24,774 bases of DNA. It comes from an uncultured Erysipelotrichaceae bacterium. GTDB lineage: Bacteria; Bacillota_I; Bacilli_A; RFN20; CAG-826. The stretch covers positions 1 through 24,774 of the forward strand of contig CADBDO010000012.1 in assembly GCA_902793515.1 (NCBI GenBank). Direction: 5' to 3'. Made by a program: the position numbers and the translations under genes. Within the stretch, counting starts at the first letter, position 1. Each line of letters starts with the position of its first letter. Shown here one piece after another: positions 1 to 7,121 of the stretch. The notes beneath the pieces are model-generated. The model was not told the DNA's origin, did not search any database, and was given only the letters and a program-made list of their open reading frames with translations.

Positions 1-1119
1 CTTAAGACCGACACCGGCATCAACCTTCTTGAGCCAGGTGATACCCCATCCGAGAACGCTCGATTCCTCTTATTCCTCAGCGCCGTCATCAAAGCGGTCG
101 ATGAGTATCAGGATTTACTCAGAATCTCCGTCGCCACTGCTGGCAACGATAACCGTTTAGGCGCTAGCGAAGCCCCGCCAGCCATCGTCTCCATCTTCCT
201 TGGAGATGAGCTTACCGCCATCCTTGAGGCCATCGAGAACGGCACCCCATACCAAGACAAATCCAAGACCCCAATGAAGGTCGGAGTTACCTCTATCCCT
301 GCTTTCCCAAAAGACAACACGGACAGAAACAGAACCTCCCCATTCGCCTTCACCGGCAACAAGTTCGAGTTCAGAATGCCTGGATCTTCCCAGTCCATCG
401 CCACTCCAAACACCGTTCTCAATACCGCGGTTGCCGAGGAGCTTAGGAAATTCGCTGATGTCCTTGATGCCTCTAAGGACCTCAAGGCCGACATCCATAA
501 GCTCGTCAAAGACACCATCAAAGAACACAAGAGAATCATCTTCAACGGCAACGGCTATGACCCAAGCTGGATCAAAGAAGCCGAGAAGAGAGGCTTAAGC
601 AACTATCCAAACACCCCTCTTGCCCTCAAGCACTACACCGACAAGAAGAACGTCGAGCTTTATAAGAGCCATGGTGTTCTTAGCGAAGCCGAAATCAATT
701 CAAGATACGAAGTCTATCTTGAGACCTACACCAAGACTGTCGCCCTTGAAGCGAGAACCATGCTTGATATGGCCAAGAAAGACATCATGCCAGCCGTTAT
801 CAAATATAGCGGCATGATCGCCAAAGACCTCAAGCTCAAGAAAGACATCGCCCTTGGCTTTGCCACCGACTACGAAGTCTCTCTCCTTAAGGATGTCTCC
901 ACTCTCTCTAGCGGCCTCTACCTCGCTACCCTCGACTTAGAGAAAGCCCTTGAGAAAGCGACCATGAAAGATCCTTATGAGCTCGCTATCTACCATCATG
1001 ACGTCGTCTTAGCCAAGATGACCAAACTCAGGGATTCCGCCGACAAGCTCGAAGTCATCGTCGGAACCGAATACTGGCCAATGCCAGACTATGGCAAATT
1101 GCTCTTCAGCGTTAAGTAA
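1..1119 (+). CDS. glnN: Glutamine synthetase type III, C-terminal part (5' end outside window)
   Basis: This enzyme makes glutamine from glutamate, ammonia and ATP in the cytosol. The frame is open from the first base of the window, so only the last 372 residues are present; type III enzymes are about 700 residues. Family marks seen here are AGNDNRLGASEAPPAI from position 139, followed by FLGDEL, and the TDRNRTSPFAFTGNKFEFR stretch around 315-375, then the SIATPN.VLNTAVAEEL segment. These are characteristic of GlnN rather than of the short GlnA type. The C-terminal helical region (from about 430) ends in a TAA two bases before the purA start, so the two are probably co-transcribed. The first internal ATG (274) is not the real start, because the conserved motif lies upstream of it. 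Family assignment is firm. Confidence 0.95.
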   Translation, partial: LKTDTGINLLEPGDTPSENARFLLFLSAVIKAVDEYQDLLRISVATAGNDNRLGASEAPPAIVSIFLGDELTAILEAIENGTPYQDKSKTPMKVGVTSIPAFPKDNTDRNRTSPFAFTGNKFEFRMPGSSQSIATPNTVLNTAVAEELRKFADVLDASKDLKADIHKLVKDTIKEHKRIIFNGNGYDPSWIKEAEKRGLSNYPNTPLALKHYTDKKNVELYKSHGVLSEAEINSRYEVYLETYTKTVALEARTMLDMAKKDIMPAVIKYSGMIAKDLKLKKDIALGFATDYEVSLLKDVSTLSSGLYLATLDLEKALEKATMKDPYELAIYHHDVVLAKMTKLRDSADKLEVIVGTEYWPMPDYGKLLFSVK

Positions 1120-1121
1120 AT

Positions 1122-2390
1122 ATGAATAACATCAATGTCGTATTAGGTGCCTTCTATGGTGACGAAGGCAAAGGAAAGATCATCGATTATCTTTCCACTG
1201 AGGCTGATTATGCCGTCCGTTTTGCGGGCGGAGACAATGCCGGCCACTCAATCGAAGTCGGTGGGGTGAAATACGCCTTCCACCTTCTTCCTAGCGGCAT
1301 CCTCAATGAAGGCTGCAAAGCCGTCATCGGTAATGGCGTCGTCATCAACCCAAGAATCCTTTTCCAGGAAATCGCCACCGTCCTTGAACACGGTCACAAA
1401 GTGGACAATCTCTATATCTCTGACAAGGCCCACGTCCTTTTCCCTTACCATGTCGAATTAGACGCGGCTCTTGAAAGCCAAAGAGGCGGCCACAAGATCG
1501 GCACCACCAAACGCGGTATCGGACCTGCTTATTGCGACAAGTACGAAAGATCCGGAATCAGGGTTGGCGAATTCATCAGCGACTCCTTCCTCGAAAGGCT
1601 TAAGGAGAACGTCGAGAAGAGCAACGTCTCTTTGAAGAGCAAAGGCTTTGAGCCTCTCGACTATGAAGAGATCGCCAAAGAATATAGCGAGTACGCCAAA
1701 CGCATCAAACCGTTTGTCTGCGATACCACTACCCTTCTCCATAACGCCCTCAAAGAGAACAAGAAGATCCTCTGCGAAGGCGCGCAAGCCGCTTTGCTTG
1801 ATATCGACTTCGGCTCATACCCATATGTCACAAGTTCCACCACCACCATCGGCGGCGTCTTCACTGGCACTGGCATGTCGCCAAAGTACTTAAACGAGGT
1901 CATCGGTGTCCTCAAAGCCTATTCCTCCAAAGTCGGAGAAGGCCCATTCCCAACCGAGCTCAACAACGAGATCGGCGACAAGATCAGGGAGCTTGGCCAC
2001 GAATACGGCGTCACCACCAAGAGACCTAGAAGAACCGGCTGGCTTGACTTGGTCGCCATCAACTACTCGGCCATGATCAACGGCTACACCGGTTTCGCCC
2101 TCAACCACCTCGACACATTAGGCAAGCTTGATGAGATCAAGATCTGCGTCGGCTATGAATATAAAGGCGAAGTCTCCACTGACTTCCACACCGACATGGA
2201 ATACCTCAACGAAGCCAAGCCTGTCTATAAGACCTTCAAAGGCAACTTTGGGGACATCTCCCACTGCCGTAAATTCGAAGAGCTTCCAGAGGCCGCTAGA
2301 AAATACGTCGAAGAGATCGAAAACTTCACTGGCGTTAAGGTCAAGTTTATCGGCGTCGGCGCTTCCAGAGAGGAAATCATCGTTAGGTAA
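1122..2390 (+). CDS. purA: Adenylosuccinate synthetase
   Basis: PurA condenses IMP and aspartate using GTP, the first committed step from IMP to AMP. Its 422 residues match the usual length. The GTP-binding/catalytic loop GDEGKGK is at residues 13-19 with the catalytic Asp14. The catalytic His42 lies in NAGHS, KRGIGPAYCDK is in the middle, and TTKRPRRTGWLD forms the aspartate-binding region. Several normally invariant neighbours differ: Gln-Trp before the P-loop is Phe11-Tyr12, the usual GGHNAGHT reads GGDNAGHS, GAQG reads GAQA, and TTGRPRR reads TTKRPRR. Asp14 argues against the phage PurZ-type (2-aminoadenylosuccinate) enzyme, in which this residue is Ser. The gene begins two bases after glnN with no clear ribosome binding site, so translational coupling is likely. 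Confidence 0.95.
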   Translation: MNNINVVLGAFYGDEGKGKIIDYLSTEADYAVRFAGGDNAGHSIEVGGVKYAFHLLPSGILNEGCKAVIGNGVVINPRILFQEIATVLEHGHKVDNLYISDKAHVLFPYHVELDAALESQRGGHKIGTTKRGIGPAYCDKYERSGIRVGEFISDSFLERLKENVEKSNVSLKSKGFEPLDYEEIAKEYSEYAKRIKPFVCDTTTLLHNALKENKKILCEGAQAALLDIDFGSYPYVTSSTTTIGGVFTGTGMSPKYLNEVIGVLKAYSSKVGEGPFPTELNNEIGDKIRELGHEYGVTTKRPRRTGWLDLVAINYSAMINGYTGFALNHLDTLGKLDEIKICVGYEYKGEVSTDFHTDMEYLNEAKPVYKTFKGNFGDISHCRKFEELPEAARKYVEEIENFTGVKVKFIGVGASREEIIVR

Positions 2391-2429
2391 TTTGAGGGAC
2401 AAAAACCCAAAATATATCGGTTTTGCTAG

Positions 2430-2445
2430 GGATTTAGCGAAATCC
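2430..2445 (+). other. Small hairpin just upstream of glmS
   Basis: GGATTT (2430-2435) and AAATCC (2440-2445) form a perfect 6-bp stem around an AGCG tetraloop. It lies in the 76-base gap between purA and glmS, about ten bases before the AAAGGA ribosome binding site. No U-tract follows, so it is not an obvious terminator. It could be an mRNA-processing or stability element, or chance. Confidence 0.3.
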
Positions 2446-2466
2446 AAATAACAAAAGGAACATCTT

Positions 2467-4305
2467 ATGTGTGGAATCGTTGGCTACATCGGAGAGCACC
2501 AGGCGAGCGATATCTTGCTTGACGGCCTCACGAAGCTTGAATACCGCGGATATGATTCCGCCGGTGTTGCGGTGAGAAACGACGAGAACGTCATCTCGGT
2601 CGTGAAGACGAAAGGAAGAATCAAATACCTTAGAGCCAAGATCGAAGAAGGTCATGGTCTTTTTGGCACGTCTGGAATCGGCCATACCCGTTGGGCCACA
2701 CATGGCGAGCCATCCGAAGACAACGCCCACCCACACGCCTCAAACGACTTCAATGTCGTCGCTGTCCATAACGGCATCATAGAGAACTACGATGAGCTGA
2801 AAGCCAAGTTAATCAGAAAGGGCTACACCTTCTATTCGGACACCGACACGGAGATTGCCGTCAAACTCATCGACTACTATTACAAGAAATACATCCAGAC
2901 CCCATGTGACGCGATTTCAAAAGCCATGGTCCGTATCAGAGGATCATACGCTTTGGCGGTCATGTTCAAAGACTACCCAGATGAGATTTGGGTGGCGAGG
3001 AAAGATAGCCCGATCGTCCTTGGCGAGAAAGATGGCGAAGTCTATATGGCTAGCGACGTCACCGCTATCTTGAACCACACCAAAGACGTCTATTATCTCG
3101 ACAACATGGAACTCGCCAGAATGAAGAGAGGAAGCATTGCCTTCTTCAACATCGATGGCGACGAGATCAAGAAAGAAACCCAAAGGATCGCTTGGGAAGC
3201 TGAGGCTGCCGAAAAAGGCGGATACCCTCACTTCATGCTCAAGGAGATCCACGAAGAGCCAAAGGCCGTCAAAGACACCCTTTCCTCTTTGCTCAAAGAT
3301 GACGATATCTCTCTTGAGAGACTTGGTATTTCTGACGAAAGCCTCAAATCAATCAACTCCATCACCGTCATCGGATGCGGATCCGCTTATCACGTAGGCG
3401 TTTCTGCCCAATACGTTTTCGAAGATATGGCGAGAATCCCAACCAGGGTTGAGCTCGCTAGCGAATACCGTTACCGCAACGCCCCACTCGATAAGAATGG
3501 CCTTGTTGTGGTCATCAGCCAGTCTGGTGAGACCGCTGACTCTTTAGCGGCCCTTAGAAAGGCCAAAGCCGAAGGCATCAAGACCCTTGGCATCGTCAAT
3601 GTCGTTGGCTCCACTATCGCTAGAGAAGCCGATTACGTCATCCAGACGATGGCGGGACCAGAGATTGCCGTCGCCACCACCAAAGCCTATAGCGCCCAGC
3701 TCATCTGCTGCTACGCCTTAGCCCTTAAGCTTGCGAAATTACGTAACGCGATCGATGAAGAGAAATACTCTTCCCTCATCGCTGAATTAAAAGGTCTTCC
3801 AAGCAAGATCGAGGCAATTCTTTCAGAGAAAGAAGACATCAAAAAACTTGCCAGCGAGATCAGAAATGCCAAAGACATCTTCTTCATCGGACGTGAGATC
3901 GACTACGCCACATCATTAGAAGGCTCGCTCAAGATGAAGGAAATCTCTTATATCCACTCCGAGGCCTATGCGGCTGGAGAGCTTAAGCACGGCACGATTT
4001 CTCTTATTGAGAAAGGCACCCCTGTCATCGGCATCCTCACTCAGTCAAACGTCTATGAGAAGACCATCTCCAACCTCATTGAGACAAAGACCAGAGGCTC
4101 TCATGTCATCTGCGTCATTAGTGAAGACAAAGTCAAAGAGAACTCGATTGCTGATGACCTCATCACCATCCCTAACACCTCTGAGTATTTCATGACGAGC
4201 TTAGCCATCATCCCTCTTCAGCTTTTGTCCTATTACGTCTCCGTCCAGCTTGGACTCAACGTCGACAAACCTCGTAACCTCGCTAAGTCGGTTACGGTCG
4301 AATAA
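2467..4305 (+). CDS. glmS: Glutamine--fructose-6-phosphate aminotransferase (isomerizing)
   Basis: GlmS makes glucosamine-6-phosphate from fructose-6-phosphate and glutamine, the entry to UDP-GlcNAc and cell-envelope amino sugars. Its 612 residues are the normal length. The N-terminal glutaminase domain begins MCGIVGYIG, where Cys2 becomes the N-terminal nucleophile, and contains YRGYDSAG, HTRWATHG and the AVHNGIIENY block. Two SIS sugar-phosphate domains follow: the first around GCGSAYHVG and SQSGETADSLAAL, the second around FFIGREIDYATSLEGSLKMKEISY. The protein ends with the usual KPRNLAKSVTVE. An AAAGGA site lies eight bases upstream of the ATG. The 76-base upstream gap is too short for a glmS ribozyme and shows none of its features. 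Confidence 0.98.
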   Translation: MCGIVGYIGEHQASDILLDGLTKLEYRGYDSAGVAVRNDENVISVVKTKGRIKYLRAKIEEGHGLFGTSGIGHTRWATHGEPSEDNAHPHASNDFNVVAVHNGIIENYDELKAKLIRKGYTFYSDTDTEIAVKLIDYYYKKYIQTPCDAISKAMVRIRGSYALAVMFKDYPDEIWVARKDSPIVLGEKDGEVYMASDVTAILNHTKDVYYLDNMELARMKRGSIAFFNIDGDEIKKETQRIAWEAEAAEKGGYPHFMLKEIHEEPKAVKDTLSSLLKDDDISLERLGISDESLKSINSITVIGCGSAYHVGVSAQYVFEDMARIPTRVELASEYRYRNAPLDKNGLVVVISQSGETADSLAALRKAKAEGIKTLGIVNVVGSTIAREADYVIQTMAGPEIAVATTKAYSAQLICCYALALKLAKLRNAIDEEKYSSLIAELKGLPSKIEAILSEKEDIKKLASEIRNAKDIFFIGREIDYATSLEGSLKMKEISYIHSEAYAAGELKHGTISLIEKGTPVIGILTQSNVYEKTISNLIETKTRGSHVICVISEDKVKENSIADDLITIPNTSEYFMTSLAIIPLQLLSYYVSVQLGLNVDKPRNLAKSVTVE

Positions 4306-4315
4306 GCACTTCTTA

Positions 4316-4344
4316 TTGAAGAAATAGGTACATTTTGCTATGGT
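4316..4344 (+). promoter_or_regulatory. Probable promoter of tRNA-Thr
   Basis: TTGAAG (4316-4321) and TATGGT (4339-4344) are separated by 17 bases, and TG lies one base upstream of the -10 hexamer (extended -10). The predicted start, around 4351, is just before a small CGCTA-AATA-TAGCG hairpin and about 23 bases before the mature tRNA. No clear terminator separates glmS from this site, so read-through from glmS is also possible. Confidence 0.45.
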
Positions 4345-4373
4345 ATTTAGGCGCTAAATATAGCGTCTAGAAC

Positions 4374-4449
4374 GCCGGCTTAGCTCAGCTGGTAGAGCAA
4401 CGCACTTGTAATGCGTAGGTCTTCGGTCCGAATCCGGAAGCCGGCACCA
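4374..4449 (+). tRNA. tRNA-Thr (anticodon UGU)
   Basis: The 76-base sequence folds as a full cloverleaf with an encoded CCA end. The acceptor stem is GCCGGCT/AGCCGGC, the D stem GCTC/GAGC with GG at 18-19, and the anticodon stem ACGCA/TGCGT with loop CTTGTAA, giving anticodon TGT. The variable loop is AGGTC and the T stem TTCGG/CCGGA. It reads threonine ACN codons, chiefly ACA. The T loop is TCCGAAT instead of the near-universal TTCRANN form, so position 55, normally U converted to pseudouridine, is C. The stem lengths fix this alignment. Everything else looks functional. Confidence 0.97.
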
Positions 4450-4462
4450 ACGTTCTGAATAG

Positions 4463-4487
4463 AGATCCTCAACTGAGGATCTTTTTT
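4463..4487 (+). terminator. Intrinsic terminator after tRNA-Thr
   Basis: AGATCCTC and GAGGATCT form a perfect 8-bp stem with an AACT loop, followed by six Ts. It lies 14 bases after the tRNA CCA end and would end the tRNA (or glmS-tRNA) transcript. Confidence 0.9.
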
Positions 4488-4574
4488 GTTGCTTCCCTCA
4501 AAGACGCTTATTGACTTTTTTAAACGAAAAATGCCAAACTATCGAAACCTACAAGACGCGTAGGTGTTCAAGTT

Positions 4575-5148
4575 ATGTTCAGAAAAAGAATCCCATTGTT
4601 GTTTGTTACCGCATCTTCTCTTTTAGCGTCCTGCAACGGAGGCAACGCCCAAAACAGCACAAATAAACGTGCCGACGTGAAGGTTGATTTTGACACGGTT
4701 TTTAACATAACAAGGTACAGCAACAAGGCGAACGTAGGTACCATGGAATTCCTGCCATTAACAGAAAACACCATATCAATCCGTTTCGCTTTTGATAAGT
4801 CTTTTGACGATACTTTTGTTTTTGCATACACTCCAACAATGTTTTCCGTTGCAAGGCTTTGTGAAGAATTTGAACAACCGGGCGACAGGTTATTCAATTA
4901 CCCATATCATAGAAGGAGTAAGCGGAGTAAAAGACTTTTACAGGATACTTTTAAGCGGAAGCGGAGTTTTAACCTTTGAGTATGATGCCACGTTTGATCC
5001 TTCTAAGCACTTTTACGCCTGCGAAGGCGCTAGAGCCATTTCTCCATATTTCGTTTTGACAGACGAGAACGGAAAGACAGTTAATGAAGACTGTTGGACT
5101 TGGTATCACTTTTCAAACAAAGATCTGTTTAAAGGCGAATTACAATAA
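4575..5148 (+). pseudogene. Small lipoprotein gene with a frameshift
   Basis: The frame from 4575 encodes a lipoprotein signal: MFRKR, a hydrophobic stretch, then the lipobox LLASC with Cys19, followed by a polar Gly/Asn/Ser linker. It continues plausibly to about residue 105 and then degenerates into basic codons up to a stop at 4979. The +1 frame takes over near 4870-4910 and gives a well-behaved tail, with IIEGVSGVKDFYRILLSGSG and later PYFVLTDENGKT, ending at 5148. A one-base shift therefore joins two halves of one protein of about 190 residues. The ATG is chosen for the TAGGTG site eight bases upstream. The gene is more AT-rich than its neighbours, suggesting a lineage-specific or transferred origin. 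Function unknown. A sequencing error or programmed shift cannot be excluded. Confidence 0.6.
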
Positions 5149-5150
5149 CA

Positions 5151-5175
5151 AGCGGTCTCTAAGGCCGCTTTTTTT
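5151..5175 (+). terminator. Intrinsic terminator of the lipoprotein gene
   Basis: AGCGGTC and GGCCGCT pair over seven bases (one G-U) around a TCTAA loop and are followed by seven Ts. It begins three bases after the stop codon and faces the rpsI terminator. Confidence 0.88.
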
Positions 5176-5185
5176 ATTGTCAAAA

Positions 5186-5218
5186 AGCAAAAAGAAAAGC
5201 CCAGCCATTGGCTGAGCT
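5186..5218 (-). terminator. Intrinsic terminator of the rplM-rpsI operon
   Basis: Read on the minus strand, AGCTCAGCC (5218-5210) pairs with GGCTGGGCT (5206-5198) around an ATT loop, followed by TTTTCTTTTT. It lies 24 bases after the rpsI stop. Confidence 0.88.
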
Positions 5219-5241
5219 TGATCTCGAAGTGAGTAAACGGA

Positions 5242-5637
5242 TTAACGTTTGCTGAACTGTGGAGCGCGACGGGCGCCTTTGAGACCGTATTTCTTTCTCT
5301 CTTTGACACGTGGGTCACGGGTAAGCATACCAGCGACTTTGAGGGTCTTACGATCCTCGCCAGCTTCGAGAAGAGCACGGGCGATGCCAAGACGGATGGC
5401 CTCGGCCTGACCGGTGAATCCACCGCCATAGACTTCGGCTTCGACGTCATACTTGGTTTCAGCACCACTGAGAGCCAAAGGCTGTTTGAGGTTCTGAACA
5501 AGGGTGGCGTATGGCATGTATTCGTTCACATCGTGGCCATTGACGACGATGGAGCCTTTGCCAGCTTTGATGTAGACACGGGCGATAGATTTCTTTCTAC
5601 GACCGGTGCCATAGAACTTAGTAACTTTAGTAGCCAT
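5242..5637 (-). CDS. rpsI: Small ribosomal subunit protein uS9
   Basis: S9 is a 30S head protein whose C-terminal tail reaches the P-site tRNA. The 131 residues include the N-terminal YGTGRRKKSIARV motif, the VNGHDVNEYMP segment, GGGFTGQAEAIRLGIARAL and DPRVKERKKYGLKGARRAPQFSKR. The terminal SKR is the universal tRNA-contacting end. An AAGGAGAT site precedes the ATG by seven bases. It follows rplM after 11 bases, the standard bacterial pair, and ends at a strong terminator. Confidence 0.98.
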   Translation of the reverse strand: MATKVTKFYGTGRRKKSIARVYIKAGKGSIVVNGHDVNEYMPYATLVQNLKQPLALSGAETKYDVEAEVYGGGFTGQAEAIRLGIARALLEAGEDRKTLKVAGMLTRDPRVKERKKYGLKGARRAPQFSKR

Positions 5638-5648
5638 TTTCTATCTCC

Positions 5649-6092
5649 TTATTTGATTTCGAGAGCGACTGGTTTCTGAGCAGCCTGCTCGTGTTTGTCG
5701 TCAGCATAGACGAAGCACTTCTTCATCATAGCGCGGCCAAGAGGTCCTTTTGGTAACATACCCCAGACGGCTCTTTCGACCATTTCGACAGGGAACTCAC
5801 GCTTCATGACGCCAGCGGAACGGGTTCTGAGACCGCCGTTGTAGCCGGAAACGTTGTAGTAGTTCTTCTTGTGTTCTCCACCGGCCTTGCCAGTCATTTT
5901 GACCTGGGCGGCATTGATGATGATGACGTAGTCACCAGTATCTTCGTTTGGAGTGTAGATTGGCTTGTTCTTTCCCATTAAGACCATAGCGACCTGGGTG
6001 GCGAGACGGCCAAGGATGACATCTTTGGCGTCGACGACGTACCAGCTGCGTTTGATCTCAAGAGGCTTAGCAATAGTTGTTTGACGTTGCAT
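5649..6092 (-). CDS. rplM: Large ribosomal subunit protein uL13
   Basis: L13 is an early-assembly 50S protein. The 147 residues show WYVVDAKDVILGRLATQVA near the N-terminus, GDYVIIINAAQVKMTGKA in the middle and MLPKGPLGRAMMKKCFVY near the C-terminus. The start is set by an AGAGGAAAA site. Upstream lies a short leader with a GC-rich hairpin and a promoter, so the pair with rpsI has its own transcription unit, separated from yebC by a terminator. Confidence 0.98.
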   Translation of the reverse strand: MQRQTTIAKPLEIKRSWYVVDAKDVILGRLATQVAMVLMGKNKPIYTPNEDTGDYVIIINAAQVKMTGKAGGEHKKNYYNVSGYNGGLRTRSAGVMKREFPVEMVERAVWGMLPKGPLGRAMMKKCFVYADDKHEQAAQKPVALEIK

Positions 6093-6122
6093 AATCTTTT
6101 CCTCTTTCTTCTATTAATGCAT

Positions 6123-6140
6123 GCCACCGATTAGGGTGGC
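6123..6140 (-). promoter_or_regulatory. Leader hairpin of rplM (possible L13 leader)
   Basis: In the predicted 5' untranslated RNA of rplM, GCCACC pairs perfectly with GGTGGC around CTAATC, about 30 bases before the start codon. Bacilli carry autoregulatory L13 leader RNAs at this place, so this hairpin is a candidate. I recognise the position and stem, not the full consensus. Confidence 0.45.
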
Positions 6141-6160
6141 CCTAAAATCAGTGCTCGTAT

Positions 6161-6189
6161 ATTATGCACATGCGCTAAAGGAGTTGCAA
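6161..6189 (-). promoter_or_regulatory. Probable rplM-rpsI promoter
   Basis: On the minus strand TTGCAA (6189-6184) and CATAAT (6166-6161) are 17 bases apart. Transcription would start near 6154, giving a leader of about 60 bases that includes the 6123-6140 hairpin. A perfect TATAAT in the AT-rich stretch upstream (about 6226-6231) has no good -35 partner but could be a second start. Confidence 0.5.
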
Positions 6190-6302
6190 CAACTTTTTTG
6201 GCAAAATGTAAATTTTTGTAATTATTATATAATTACCTGAATTTTTGGCTCATTTTTCGTTCAAAAATACGCACTCGCGAGCGCATATCAATATAAAAAA
6301 GC

Positions 6303-6333
6303 AAAAGAAAAGAGGGCCGTTTCGTGGCCCTCT
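6303..6333 (-). terminator. Intrinsic terminator of yebC
   Basis: On the minus strand AGAGGGCC and GGCCCTCT form a perfect 8-bp stem with loop ACGAAAC, followed by TTTTCTTTT. It lies 15 bases after the yebC stop and separates it from rplM. Confidence 0.9.
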
Positions 6334-6347
6334 AAATTCCAAAGCTC

Positions 6348-7058
6348 TTAGATGTTGTTGACGTTGTGATAGACGTTCTGGACATCTTCGCACTCATCAA
6401 GCATGGCGAGCATGTCTTTGACCTTCTGAGCGTCTTCGGCTGAGAGATCGACGTACTCGTTTGGAAGGAAGGTGACTTCAGCGGAATCGAAGTCAGTGAC
6501 TCCGATGCCATTGAGGACTTCTTTCGCTTTCTCTAAATCGCCAGGGGCGACGGTGCACTCGACTTCGCCATCTTCGTATTCGACTTTCTGGACGTCGACA
6601 TCACCAAGGATGAGGTTCTCTTCGGTCTCATCGCGTTTGGCCTCATCGCCTTTGAAGGCAATGTAAGCGGCATAGGTGAAGTTATAGGCGACGGAGCCCA
6701 TCTTGCCACCCTTCTTGGTGACGATGGTTCTGACACCGACTAAAGCGCGGTTGACGTTGTCGGTTAAAGTGTCGACGATGATGAAGCTTCCGCCTGGGCC
6801 GAAGAATTCATAACGGCCTGGGATGTAAGCGACGGCATCTCCGCCTTTGGCTTTCTCGATGGCTCTGTCGATGACATCACGTGGGCAGGTTTTGCGGTAT
6901 TTTTCGATGGCGCTTCTGAGCGCAAGGTTGCTCTCTGGGTCAGGGACACCGCTCTTAGCAGCGGCATAGATCTCCTTCGAAGCGCGCATGTAGATGGCGC
7001 TCTTTGCTTTGGCAGACGCGGCCATTGCGGCGGCTCTTACTTCAAAATGTCTTCCCAT
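6348..7058 (-). CDS. yebC: YebC/PmpR family protein (YeeN-like)
   Basis: This 236-residue protein belongs to the YebC/TACO1 family. Its members were long annotated as transcription regulators and have more recently been linked to relief of ribosome stalling at proline-rich stretches. Seen here are the N-terminal MGRHFEVRAAAMA start, KEIYAAAKSGVPDPESNLALRSAI and RDVIDRAIEKAKGGD. The mixed alpha/beta part follows (YEFFGPGGSFIIVDTLTDN.NR, FTYAAYIAF), then an acidic C-terminal half. The MGR start and NLALR wording resemble the YeeN branch more than classic YebC. An AAGGAGC site precedes the ATG. It sits between truA and rplM, which are adjacent in Bacillus, and has its own terminator. Confidence 0.93.
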   Translation of the reverse strand: MGRHFEVRAAAMAASAKAKSAIYMRASKEIYAAAKSGVPDPESNLALRSAIEKYRKTCPRDVIDRAIEKAKGGDAVAYIPGRYEFFGPGGSFIIVDTLTDNVNRALVGVRTIVTKKGGKMGSVAYNFTYAAYIAFKGDEAKRDETEENLILGDVDVQKVEYEDGEVECTVAPGDLEKAKEVLNGIGVTDFDSAEVTFLPNEYVDLSAEDAQKVKDMLAMLDECEDVQNVYHNVNNI

Positions 7059-7083
7059 AAAAAGCTCCTTAAGAAACTAGTGT

Positions 7084-7092
7084 ATTCTACCA
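7084..7092 (-). promoter_or_regulatory. Possible yebC extended -10 promoter
   Basis: On the minus strand TGGTAGAAT gives TG, one base, then a near-consensus -10 hexamer, starting transcription near 7077, some 19 bases before the yebC ATG. No convincing -35 is visible. It overlaps the hairpin at 7087-7113. Confidence 0.35.
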
Positions 7093-7119
7093 CTGCTATA
7101 AAGCAGTAGGTAGTTTTTT
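7087..7119 (+). terminator. Terminator-like hairpin pointing against truA
   Basis: CTACCACTGCT (7087-7097) pairs with AGCAGT-GGTAG (7102-7113, one bulged A) around ATAA and is followed by six Ts on the plus strand. Both flanking genes run on the minus strand, so this stops plus-strand (antisense) transcription. On the minus strand the same stem follows truA without a U-tract. Confidence 0.55.
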
Positions 7120-7121
7120 GT

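Noticed and set aside
274..1119. Glutamine synthetase starting at 274
   Set aside because: The frame is open to base 1 and conserved family motifs lie upstream of 274, so the gene is cut by the window edge.
2391..2466. Possible glmS ribozyme upstream of glmS
   Set aside because: The gap is only 76 bases and none of the ribozyme core sequence or pairing is visible.
4511..4542. Promoter for the split lipoprotein gene (TTGACT at 4511)
   Set aside because: No acceptable -10 hexamer at 15-19 bases; the nearest candidates are about 20 or more bases away.
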